This document shows positions 46,014 to 53,784 of a DNA stretch of 64,000 bases, in pieces. The DNA is taken from contig NZ_CP011388.1 of assembly GCF_001644605.1 (NCBI RefSeq), positions 2,756,501 to 2,820,500 on the forward strand, in the 5' to 3' direction. Under the pieces are notes generated by a model. That model saw only the letters and a list, made by a program, of their open reading frames with translations, did not search any database and had not been told where the DNA came from. Position numbers and translations under genes: made by a program. The stretch is from Paenibacillus swuensis (GTDB lineage Bacteria; Bacillota; Bacilli; Paenibacillales; DY6). Within the stretch, counting starts at the first letter, position 1. Every line of letters starts with the position of its first letter.

Positions 46014-47414
46014 ATGAAAAAGAACCTACTTATGCTTCTAGTTCTGTTTCTGGCATGTTCCGTCGTGCTGGCGGGCTGCGGTAACGGCAACAACGGCGAG
46101 AACGCCAAGAACACGAATACCGCGAACGAGCCGAAAGCCGAAGAGCCGAAAACGGAAGAACCGAAAGCGGAAGAGCCTGCGGCCGTGGAGCCGTTCACCG
46201 TTTCCCTTCGCCACATCCAGATCGGGGATGCACAGAAGAATCGTAAAGCCATCCTGGACGATGTTGTAAAGAAAACCGAAGAAGAAGTGCCAGGTCTGAA
46301 ATTCGAGCTTGACGGTGTGGAAGACAGCGTTAACCGCTTCACAAAGCTTCCTGCCGAGATGGCTGCCGGAAACCCTCCTAAGATTTTCGACTTGTTCGGC
46401 GGCGCGGGAGACGCTCTGAAATTCGCGAAAGCGGGACGCCTTCTGGATCTGACACCAATTATTGAAGAACTGGGCATTAAAGATAAATTCCTGAACCTGA
46501 ACCAATTCACCTTGGACGGCAAAGTATACGGTCTTCCAATCGGCGGTTCCTCTGAAGGTTTCTACTACAATCAAGCGATGTTCGAAAAGTACGGCTTGAA
46601 GGTTCCAACAACTTGGGCTGAGCTTGAAACCGCAGCAGAAACACTGAAGAAGAACAACATTACTCCATTCGCGAGCGGTTCCAAAGCGGCGTGGGTACCG
46701 AATATGCTTGTAAACACACTGATTGGCCGCTATGCGGGACCTGAATCCATCGACGGTTTCGCGCAAGGCACAGCGAAGTGGAATTCCCCTGAAGTCGTAG
46801 CCGCTTATGCGAAATACGAAGAGTGGGTGAAGAAAGGCTATTTCACTAAAGGTGAGCTTGGCAAAGAGTACGCGGATCAAATGAACGAATTCGTTCAAGG
46901 TAAAGCGGGTATGCTGTTCGACGGATCCTGGAGATCCTCCGTATTTAAAGACGAGGCGCAAGCATTTGCTCTGACTAATAAAACAGGCTACTTCGCAATG
47001 CCGGCTGTTGACGGCGGCAAAGGCGACCAAACCTTTATCAACGGTAACTACTCCAACGGTTACGGCTTCTCCGCAGATCTGAAAGAGAACGAACTTACAG
47101 CGGTTAAAGCGTTCATCAAAAACTTGTTCAACGAAGAAATGCAATTACGCGGTTTGCTGGAAGACGGATTGCTTCCTTCCATCCAATTGTCTGATGCTGC
47201 TATGGGTCAAGCAACAGATCCAATCGTGAAGCAAGTGCTGGATACTTACAAAAATGCCAAGGGCGCATTCTCTCACTTTGACTCGACGATCCAATCCGAT
47301 GTATACAAAGAGACTGAAGCTGAGCTTCAAAAGTTGATCGCAGGCAAAACAACGGCGCAAAAAGTCGGCGACGCAATCCAAAAAGCGCAAGACGCGGCAA
47401 ACGCGAAGAAATAA
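46014..47414 (+). CDS. Extracellular sugar-binding lipoprotein of the second importer
   Basis: A 466-residue family-1 solute-binding protein. The signal peptide ends in a lipobox VLAGC (Cys near residue 22). A linker follows in which (E/K)PKAEEPKTEEPKAEEP-type repeats run over about residues 37-58. The binding body contains FDLFGGAGDALKFAKAGRLL and PIGGSSEGFYYNQAMFEKYG. It feeds the two permeases downstream. A GGGAGGG site lies 12 nt upstream. The gap to the permease holds a strong hairpin, which may favour high expression of the binding protein over the permeases. Confidence 0.9.
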   Translation: MKKNLLMLLVLFLACSVVLAGCGNGNNGENAKNTNTANEPKAEEPKTEEPKAEEPAAVEPFTVSLRHIQIGDAQKNRKAILDDVVKKTEEEVPGLKFELDGVEDSVNRFTKLPAEMAAGNPPKIFDLFGGAGDALKFAKAGRLLDLTPIIEELGIKDKFLNLNQFTLDGKVYGLPIGGSSEGFYYNQAMFEKYGLKVPTTWAELETAAETLKKNNITPFASGSKAAWVPNMLVNTLIGRYAGPESIDGFAQGTAKWNSPEVVAAYAKYEEWVKKGYFTKGELGKEYADQMNEFVQGKAGMLFDGSWRSSVFKDEAQAFALTNKTGYFAMPAVDGGKGDQTFINGNYSNGYGFSADLKENELTAVKAFIKNLFNEEMQLRGLLEDGLLPSIQLSDAAMGQATDPIVKQVLDTYKNAKGAFSHFDSTIQSDVYKETEAELQKLIAGKTTAQKVGDAIQKAQDAANAKK

Positions 47415-47446
47415 TCTCGGCAAAGCAAGCAGCAAACTTGATAAAG

Positions 47447-47480
47447 AAGCGCCGCCCTCCCGAGCGGGGGTGGCGCTTTC
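47447..47480 (+). terminator. Hairpin between binding-protein and permease genes
   Basis: AAGCGCC (47447-47453) pairs with GGCGCTT (47472-47478), with a C-rich/G-rich inner stem. It lacks a long T run, so partial termination or mRNA 3'-end protection is likelier than full termination. Confidence 0.7.
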
Positions 47481-47504
47481 TCTATCCTGAAGGGAGTATA
47501 CAAT

Positions 47505-48386
47505 ATGAAAAATACACTAAGAAATCCCTATGTTTATCTCATGTTCATCGTGCCGACATTGGTTCTGTACTTTCTGTTCTTTATCTACCCGATGCTGCAA
47601 TCCGTATACTACGGCTTCACCGATTGGAATGGGTTGGACGAGAAAAACTTTGTAGGATTTGAAAACTTTGTTACCGCTTTTTCGGATGAAGTGTTCCGGC
47701 AATCCATCTGGAACAACGTCATCTTCATTCTGTTCTCCGTATTCATTCAAGTGCCGCTCATCATTTTCTTTGCGATCTTAATCAGTAACGTCACCAAGCT
47801 GCAAGGCTTGTACAAAACAACCGTGTTCATGCCCTCCATCTTGTCCACCTCGGTCATCGGGATCCTGTGGGGATTCTTGTACGAGCCGGAAGAAGGCATC
47901 ATTAACGGCTTCCTGGGCCTGTTCGGCGTTCCGGATATTTATTGGTTGGCTGAGGAAAAATGGGCTATGCTCGCGATTCTGATTACAAATGCTTGGCAGT
48001 GGATGGGTTTCTTTATCGTGTTGATTTTGGCGGCCATTCTGGCGGTGCCCAGGGAAATTAACGAAGCGGCCGGCATCGACGGAGCAACCGCGTTCCAACG
48101 CGCCTGGTATTTAACCGTTCCGCTCATTAAACCGATTATCTCGGTCGTTGTGATGCTTTCTATTGCAGGGGCCATGAAAGTCGTGGATATCGTTCTGGTT
48201 ATGACGGACGGCGGTCCGATCAACTCCACAGAGGTGATGGCCTCCTACATGGTGCATGAATCCATTTCAAATGGTAAATACGGCTATGGAACGGCTCTGT
48301 CCATTATCATCTTCGCGTTTGCTTTAGTTCTGACAGCCCTGTACCAGCTAACCATCGGAAGAAATCAGGAAAGGATTGAATACTAA
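47505..48386 (+). CDS. Carbohydrate ABC transporter permease, MalF type (second importer)
   Basis: A 293-residue permease with about six membrane segments and the EAA loop INEAAGIDGATAFQRAWYLT near residue 186. The MLQSVYYGFTDWNGL pattern near residue 30 is typical of MalF/UgpA-type sugar permeases. GAAGGGAG precedes the ATG. Its stop codon overlaps the next start by 1 nt, so the two permeases are coupled. Confidence 0.92.
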   Translation: MKNTLRNPYVYLMFIVPTLVLYFLFFIYPMLQSVYYGFTDWNGLDEKNFVGFENFVTAFSDEVFRQSIWNNVIFILFSVFIQVPLIIFFAILISNVTKLQGLYKTTVFMPSILSTSVIGILWGFLYEPEEGIINGFLGLFGVPDIYWLAEEKWAMLAILITNAWQWMGFFIVLILAAILAVPREINEAAGIDGATAFQRAWYLTVPLIKPIISVVVMLSIAGAMKVVDIVLVMTDGGPINSTEVMASYMVHESISNGKYGYGTALSIIIFAFALVLTALYQLTIGRNQERIEY

Positions 48387-49216
48387 TGCCGACTGCGTTG
48401 AAAAAAACACTGCCTCACGTCGTACTGCTAACGTATGTGGCGCTCATTCTTATTCCTTTCTTATTTGTTCTGATTTCATCGTTTAAAGAAAGTAACTTGG
48501 AAATTGTTACGAATCCTTTTGGCCTGACGGGAAAATTATCTGTCGACAACTATGTGGAAGCCTGGACGAAGGCGAAGATTAATGTTTATTTCTTCAACAG
48601 CTTATATCTGTCAGTTTCCTCCTCCATCGTCGGGGTGTTATTGGCGGCAGGTACGGCATTCGCTTTAACCCGTATGAAATTCATTACCGCAAGCAAGTGG
48701 ATTTACCAGTTCGTGCTGATCGGCATGCTGATTCCCGGCAATGTGTTATTTATTGCGCAATATATGCTGGTGCGGGATTTGAACATCCTCAACACCCACT
48801 GGTCTTTGTTCCTGCCTTACACGGCCGGAGCTTTACCGCTCAGCGTATTGCTGGTAGCCGCTTTTATGCGCGCGATTCCCAATGAACTTGAGGAAGCATC
48901 CATCATGGACGGATTGAGCGCGGTGGGTCTTTTTGTTAAGATTATTTTACCTTTAACGGTGCCTGCGTTGGTCACGGTGTTTATCATCAACTTCCTCGGC
49001 AACTGGAATGAATATCTGCTCGCGAACTTCTTCATCAGCAAAGACAGCCTGAAGACGCTTCCTACCGGGATGGTCGGCTTCCGCGACTCGTATCAGACGA
49101 ACTACAAGCTCATCTGCACAGGCATTGTGTACAGTGTGACGCCGGTTCTGATCGTGTACGCTTTCCTGCAAGAGAAGATTATCGAGGGCATTACGGCCGG
49201 CAGCGTCAAAGGATAA
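48386..49216 (+). CDS. Carbohydrate ABC transporter permease, MalG type (second importer)
   Basis: A 276-residue permease with six predicted membrane segments and the EAA loop LEEASIMDGLSAVGLFVKII near residue 170. It forms the channel with the MalF-type partner. The C-terminal VYAFLQEKIIEGITAGSVKG is the usual ending for this family. No ATPase is encoded nearby. The following gene, a YesM-like kinase, starts 29 bp later and probably belongs to the same operon. Confidence 0.92.
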   Translation: MPTALKKTLPHVVLLTYVALILIPFLFVLISSFKESNLEIVTNPFGLTGKLSVDNYVEAWTKAKINVYFFNSLYLSVSSSIVGVLLAAGTAFALTRMKFITASKWIYQFVLIGMLIPGNVLFIAQYMLVRDLNILNTHWSLFLPYTAGALPLSVLLVAAFMRAIPNELEEASIMDGLSAVGLFVKIILPLTVPALVTVFIINFLGNWNEYLLANFFISKDSLKTLPTGMVGFRDSYQTNYKLICTGIVYSVTPVLIVYAFLQEKIIEGITAGSVKG

Positions 49217-49245
49217 CGGACTTAAAGGAGCAGTGAACTTAACCT

Positions 49246-51066
49246 ATGAGGCTTCGCACGAAATTGTTTACTGCTTTCTTCGGGCTCATTATTCTGCCTA
49301 TCTTCCTGTTAGGCGTAACGGCTTACTTTTTCCTGTCGGATTTGATTGAGCAGAAGTATTCCCGTCAAGCCGAACTGACGCTTCGGGCGCTCAGCCAGAG
49401 TGTCGAGTTTATTTTTCATGAGATGAACAAGGTGACGGACAGTACCATCGCGAGCACCGCCGTTCAGCAAGTGCTGGACAGCCGCGGCTACCCGTCCGAA
49501 ACGGATCTCACCGAAATTGACTACCTGGCGCTCAATGATATTCAGCGGAATTTCCGCGAGCTGCTGGTGAATCATCCTTCCGTGAGCTACGCGTTCATGT
49601 ATTCTCTGGACGGCATGCGAATTAACAAAATTTATTCCAAAGACCGCTTTAACGCGATGCCGTTTGATGTATTTAAGGAGCAGCCTTTGTACAGGGAAGT
49701 GCTTGAGCGCAACGGTCTGCCCAAGTGGGTAGGACCCTTCGAATCGCCGCAGTTGACGGGGCTTGAACCGGTATTTACGCAAATTCGGGTCGTTAAAGAC
49801 ATTAATACTTTAGATAACAAAGGAATTTTGCTCACACAGATTAAGAATTCAGGTTTGCAAAGCTTGTTCCGCTATTTCAGCTTCAAACAGCATGTGTATC
49901 AGACCCGTTTCTTTATTGTTAATGAACGAGGACTGATCCTGTTCGACAGTTCGGATAAAGCGCATGGACGCCAAATGAACGAATTCACCGAGGATTCTAT
50001 GGATATGGGCGAGGGTTATCAGAGCGGACGGGTTACTTTTGCCGGGAATGACAGTATTCTGTCTTCGATAAACTTCGGGGATGAGCGCTGGCATCTCGTG
50101 TCCGTGGCGTCCTGGAGCTCGCTGGCCTCTGAAATCAATCAATATTCCAAGTGGGTCGCCGTCATCATCTCGTTCTGTTTATTATCAGCCTTCGTGTTTA
50201 TCCTGTTCTTCGTTAACCGAATCGCCAAACATATTATCCGGATCGTTCGCTTCATGGGGCGCGTGGAGAGCGGCGAGATGAACATTCGTGTACCGCAGAG
50301 CGGCAAGGATGAGCTCGGTTTGCTTTCCAAAGGCTTGAACAGCCTGATCGAGCGGGTACAGGAACTGCTTGGACGAGTGAAGAAGGAGCAGGAGCAGAAG
50401 AACAAGGCGGAGATGAGGGTGCTGCAGGCGCAGATTAAACCGCATTTTCTGTTCAATACGCTGGAGTCGATTAATGCGCTGGCTGTGCAAAATGACGGCA
50501 AGAAAGTCAGCCAAATGGTGTTGCGTCTGGCTAATATTTTGCGGATCAGCATCTTGGGCAATGAGGAGATTACGCTGAAACAGGAAGTGGATCATCTTAA
50601 GAGCTACCTGGAAATTCAGCAGTACCGGTTTGCGGAAGTATTCGATTATATCATCGACATACCCGAGGAATTGATGAGCTGCACGATTCAGAAGCTGACT
50701 TTACAACCGCTTGTGGAGAATTGTATTCAACACGGATTTGACGGGTTGACGCGTAGAGGCAGCATCATGATTCGCGCGGCGTCTTCGGAGGGGAAGTTGA
50801 TACTGACGGTGGAAGATAACGGGATCGGTATCTCGGGCGAGATGCTGTCCCGGTTCCAATACATGCAGGCCGATGAGGAAGCGGCCGAATCAAGCCTCAC
50901 CGTGAATCACATGGAACGCCGCGGCCTCGGTGTACGAAGCGTGGCGGACCGCATCCGCATTCAGTATGGCGACGCGTATGGTTTGCTCATCTGCTCTTCG
51001 GCGGGCGAGGGTACGATCATTCAATGCAAGATTCCGATGTATGAGTACGGGGAGTTTCGTGGGTAG
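49246..51066 (+). CDS. YesM-like sensor histidine kinase
   Basis: A 606-residue kinase. Membrane helices at about residues 8-28 and 300-325 enclose an extracytoplasmic dCache-type sensor. A HAMP linker (about 325-378) and short coiled coil follow. The His-kinase domain has the phosphorylated His near residue 400 in IKPHFLFNTLESINALA, and the ATP-binding domain has PLVENCIQHGFDG and VEDNGIGISGEML. This architecture matches YesM-type kinases, which usually work with an AraC-type YesN regulator to switch on a neighbouring sugar importer. No such regulator is in the window here. It probably controls the importer encoded just upstream. Confidence 0.92.
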   Translation: MRLRTKLFTAFFGLIILPIFLLGVTAYFFLSDLIEQKYSRQAELTLRALSQSVEFIFHEMNKVTDSTIASTAVQQVLDSRGYPSETDLTEIDYLALNDIQRNFRELLVNHPSVSYAFMYSLDGMRINKIYSKDRFNAMPFDVFKEQPLYREVLERNGLPKWVGPFESPQLTGLEPVFTQIRVVKDINTLDNKGILLTQIKNSGLQSLFRYFSFKQHVYQTRFFIVNERGLILFDSSDKAHGRQMNEFTEDSMDMGEGYQSGRVTFAGNDSILSSINFGDERWHLVSVASWSSLASEINQYSKWVAVIISFCLLSAFVFILFFVNRIAKHIIRIVRFMGRVESGEMNIRVPQSGKDELGLLSKGLNSLIERVQELLGRVKKEQEQKNKAEMRVLQAQIKPHFLFNTLESINALAVQNDGKKVSQMVLRLANILRISILGNEEITLKQEVDHLKSYLEIQQYRFAEVFDYIIDIPEELMSCTIQKLTLQPLVENCIQHGFDGLTRRGSIMIRAASSEGKLILTVEDNGIGISGEMLSRFQYMQADEEAAESSLTVNHMERRGLGVRSVADRIRIQYGDAYGLLICSSAGEGTIIQCKIPMYEYGEFRG

Positions 51067-51077
51067 GGAGTGCAATA

Positions 51078-51179
51078 GTGGCGTAAGTAACAAGAGTAGA
51101 TTAGTGGCAGTGTGGCGTAAGTAGCAAGAGTAGATTAGTTGCAGTGTGGTGTAAGTAGCAAGAGTAGATTAGTGGCAGT
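51078..51179 (+). repeat. Three tandem copies of a 34-bp unit
   Basis: Units at 51078-51111, 51112-51145 and 51146-51179 are near-identical, each beginning GTGGYGTAAGTARCAAGAG. They start 11 bp after the kinase stop. Confidence 0.9.
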
Positions 51180-51235
51180 AGTGGTAAAAGCAATATTGGC
51201 ATTAATGGTGTTCAGCTAATATGATGCACGCGTCC

Positions 51236-51420
51236 GCTAACGAATGCTGATATCCTTAGCGGTGCTGGTCTGTTGCTTAGGTAACTTTAACGAATCGTGA
51301 TAACGCTAATCGTGCTTATGAAGCTTTGGAAAGCGTTTACTTAATGGAATAGTAATATGAGGATTCGTTACATTTTGGAAATGGGATGAATGATATGTTT
51401 AAGGTTATGAGGATTCGTTA
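51236..51420. repeat. CTAACGAAT-type intergenic repeats
   Basis: TATGAGGATTCGTTA occurs at 51356-51370 and 51406-51420. Opposite-strand relatives (CTAACGAATGCTGAT, TTAACGAATCGTGAT) lie near 51237 and 51288. The 399-bp gap to nagZ holds only this and the 34-bp repeats; no gene is visible. Confidence 0.7.
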
Positions 51421-51465
51421 GAACCAGAGAATGGGTTCTATCGCATACTGAAAGGGGCGAACGGG

Positions 51466-53094
51466 ATGAAGGTAAGCGCATTAACGCTCGAGGAGAAGGT
51501 TGGTCAGCTGTTTATGGTTGGTTTTCAAGGGACGAAGGTGACGGATGAAGTCCGCACGATGCTCGAGAAGTACCATGTCGGCGGCATCATCTATTTCCGC
51601 CGCAACGTGGGGGAGCTCGAAGAGATCGCGGCTTTGTCCTCCGACTTGCAACGCATCGGAGGGAAGGAGCTGCCTCTTCTAATCGCGATCGATCAGGAAG
51701 GCGGCATGGTGTCGCGGATCGACCGCGAGGTGACGCTTATTCCAGGGGCGATGGCGCTGGGTGCCGCCCGGGATGCGGATGCGGTCTACGAGACGGCGCG
51801 AATCAGCGGACGCGAGTTGCGCGAGCTCGGCATTAATATGAATTTTGCGCCGAGTGTGGATGTGAACAATAATCCGCTCAACCCGGTCATCGGCATCCGC
51901 TCCTACGGCGAGGAGCCGGAGCTGGTCGGCGAGCTGGGCGCGGCGGCGTCCGCGGGGTATCAGGAAGCGGGTGTGGCCGCGACCCTGAAGCACTTCCCGG
52001 GTCACGGCGACACGGACGTGGATTCGCACTTGGGTCTCGGGCTCGTTCCGCATGACGCGGATCGGCTGGAAGCGGTGGAGCTGCTGCCGTTCGTGCGCTG
52101 CATGGAAGCCGGCGTGGACGCGGTCATGACCGCGCACGTCGTGTTCCCCGCGTATGAACCGAACGGCGTGCCGGCGACATTGTCCCACAGCGTGATTACG
52201 GAGCTGCTGCGGAACAAGCTCGGCTATGACGGCGTCATCGTGACCGACTGCTTGGAGATGCATGCCATCTCCAAGGAGTACGGGATTCCGCAAGGCGCCG
52301 TCATGGCCGTAGAAGCGGGCGCCGACCTGGTGCTCGTGAGCCACACCTTCGCCGAGCAAGCGGCGGCGGTTGAGGCGGTCACGGCAGCGGTCCGCGCCGG
52401 GCGTATCTCCGAAGCGCGCATTGACGCTTCGGTAGGGCGCGTGCTCGCGCTGAAGGCGAAGCGCGGCATGGCTTCCGGCGCAGCCGCGGGCTCCGCCGCG
52501 CGGGGCGCGATTGGCGCGCCGGCGGACTGGGACGTGGTGCGCCGCGTCAGCGAACGCAGCATCACGCTCGTCAAGGACGAGGGTCAGCTCCCGCTGTCGG
52601 CGGGGGAGCGGACGCTCGTGGTGTGGGCGGAACCTCGGGAGTCGACCGAGGTGATCGAGATCATTGAGCAGGACGTGACGCTGGGCACAGCGTTGTCCGC
52701 TTATGTTGCCGATGTGCGCGAGATGCGCATCGGCCTGGATCCGGCATCATCCGAGATTGATGCCGTGTTGGCTGCCGCGGAGGGGTGCGCGCAGGTGGTC
52801 GTAGCCACGCACAACCCGGTTGCGCGGCTGGGGGCCGGCCAGGTCCGCCTCGTGGAGGCGCTGGCCGCAAGGGAAGGCGTGAAGCTGGTTGTCGCTTCCA
52901 CGCGTAACCCGTATGACCTGATGGAGTTCCCTCAGGTCAAAACGTACTTATGCGCCTACGAGAACCGCCCGATGGCGATGCAGTCGCTCGCCAAGGTGCT
53001 GGTTGGGCGCATTCCGGCACAGGGGCGGCTGCCCGTTACGTTGTCGGAAGCTTACCCGTTCGGATGGCCGACGGCTCAAGCGGCAACGACGTAA
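51466..53094 (+). CDS. nagZ: Beta-N-acetylhexosaminidase NagZ (GH3)
   Basis: A 542-residue GH3 enzyme that removes N-acetylglucosamine from muropeptides or chitin-type fragments. Key text is EEKVGQLFMVGFQG at the start, the substrate loop KHFPGHGDTDVDSH near residue 174 (with the NagZ-type His/Asp pair), and the nucleophile Asp in DGVIVTDCLEMHAI near residue 261. A C-terminal GH3 domain (about residues 360-540) follows, as in Bacillus NagZ. There is no signal peptide, so it seems cytoplasmic. It stands after the importer and YesM-like kinase and may process what they take up. GAAAGGGGCG precedes the ATG. Confidence 0.93.
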   Translation: MKVSALTLEEKVGQLFMVGFQGTKVTDEVRTMLEKYHVGGIIYFRRNVGELEEIAALSSDLQRIGGKELPLLIAIDQEGGMVSRIDREVTLIPGAMALGAARDADAVYETARISGRELRELGINMNFAPSVDVNNNPLNPVIGIRSYGEEPELVGELGAAASAGYQEAGVAATLKHFPGHGDTDVDSHLGLGLVPHDADRLEAVELLPFVRCMEAGVDAVMTAHVVFPAYEPNGVPATLSHSVITELLRNKLGYDGVIVTDCLEMHAISKEYGIPQGAVMAVEAGADLVLVSHTFAEQAAAVEAVTAAVRAGRISEARIDASVGRVLALKAKRGMASGAAAGSAARGAIGAPADWDVVRRVSERSITLVKDEGQLPLSAGERTLVVWAEPRESTEVIEIIEQDVTLGTALSAYVADVREMRIGLDPASSEIDAVLAAAEGCAQVVVATHNPVARLGAGQVRLVEALAAREGVKLVVASTRNPYDLMEFPQVKTYLCAYENRPMAMQSLAKVLVGRIPAQGRLPVTLSEAYPFGWPTAQAATT

Positions 53095-53098
53095 CTTC

Positions 53099-53240
53099 AA
53101 CCGGCAACCCGTAATGGCTGTAACTCGCAATGGTTGCAACTCGTAATCCGCAATGGCTGTAACCCGCAATGGTGCAATTCACAACCCGCAACGCTCTAAT
53201 TCGCAATGGTTGCAGCTCGCAACCTGCAGTGCCGTAACCT
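53099..53240 (+). repeat. Degenerate CGCAATGG tandem repeats
   Basis: Short units containing CGCAATGGYTGYAAC or CGTAATGG recur roughly every 20-30 bp just after nagZ. Confidence 0.65.
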
Positions 53241-53360
53241 GTATGGGCAACCGGAATCGTTTTTACCCGTAACCCGTCATGAAGGAAACGAGTTACTCTC
53301 CTCGGTACCCGAAGTACGTTAATCATAAGTTAGTTTAGACACATCATATATATTAACGAT

Positions 53361-53408
53361 ACGGATTTCCTTCGTGTGCGCTCCCGGACGCATACGAGGG
53401 AAATCCGT
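53361..53408. repeat. Imperfect 20-bp inverted repeat (hairpin)
   Basis: Positions 53361-53380 pair with 53389-53408 with mismatches at two positions, around an 8-nt loop. No T run follows on the plus strand. The remainder of 53095-53559 shows no gene; frames there have no coding character. Confidence 0.75.
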
Positions 53409-53559
53409 TTCCTTATTCCAAGATTCCGCGGTGAACCTTACAAAAACAAAGAAAATCCGCGATCGCTCAGCGAAAAGAGTTACCTTAATATAATAAATCA
53501 CGTCATCTCTCTACTTTTACAGACTAGACCGAACAGCCTGCGAGAACCGACTCACCTTA

Positions 53560-53589
53560 TTGACAAGGGAGAAACCTCTCAGCTATAAT
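53560..53589 (+). promoter_or_regulatory. Promoter of the sulfatase gene
   Basis: TTGACA (53560-53565) and TATAAT (53584-53589) are perfect consensus boxes with an 18-nt spacer. Transcription would start near 53596. AACAGGTAGG follows at about 53609-53618 and resembles AACCAGTAGG behind the second promoter of this island. Confidence 0.85.
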
Positions 53590-53642
53590 TACTTTATATA
53601 ACCAAGTAAACAGGTAGGTTATTAAGGGTATTAAATAGATCC

Positions 53643-53686
53643 ACCGGACTGCCGGAGATCCGACAATTGTGTTGGGTCTCTTTTTT
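53643..53686 (+). terminator. Leader motif and attenuator-like terminator before the sulfatase
   Basis: ACCGGACTGCCGGAG (53643-53657) runs into an 11-bp hairpin (53655-53665 with 53670-53680) followed by a T6 run. This lies between the promoter and the gene, so it would stop transcription before the gene unless overcome. The same arrangement precedes the ABC-transporter operon. Confidence 0.75.
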
Positions 53687-53784
53687 GTGTTGTCTGGCGG
53701 CTTATCTGCCGGCTTGACTGCACATTTACTATCCTAGACGCCCGTCATATCCTTTTTTCTAATTCCCCTATAGGAGGTCATATC

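Noticed and set aside
53376-53588. Short plus-strand frame after the 53.36-kb hairpin
   Set aside because: It crosses the hairpin and the sulfatase promoter and has no ribosome-binding site.
53596-53690. SAM (S-box) riboswitch before the sulfatase
   Set aside because: The leader is too short, and the conserved SAM-I core (AGAGGTGGAGGGACTGGCCC type) is absent.
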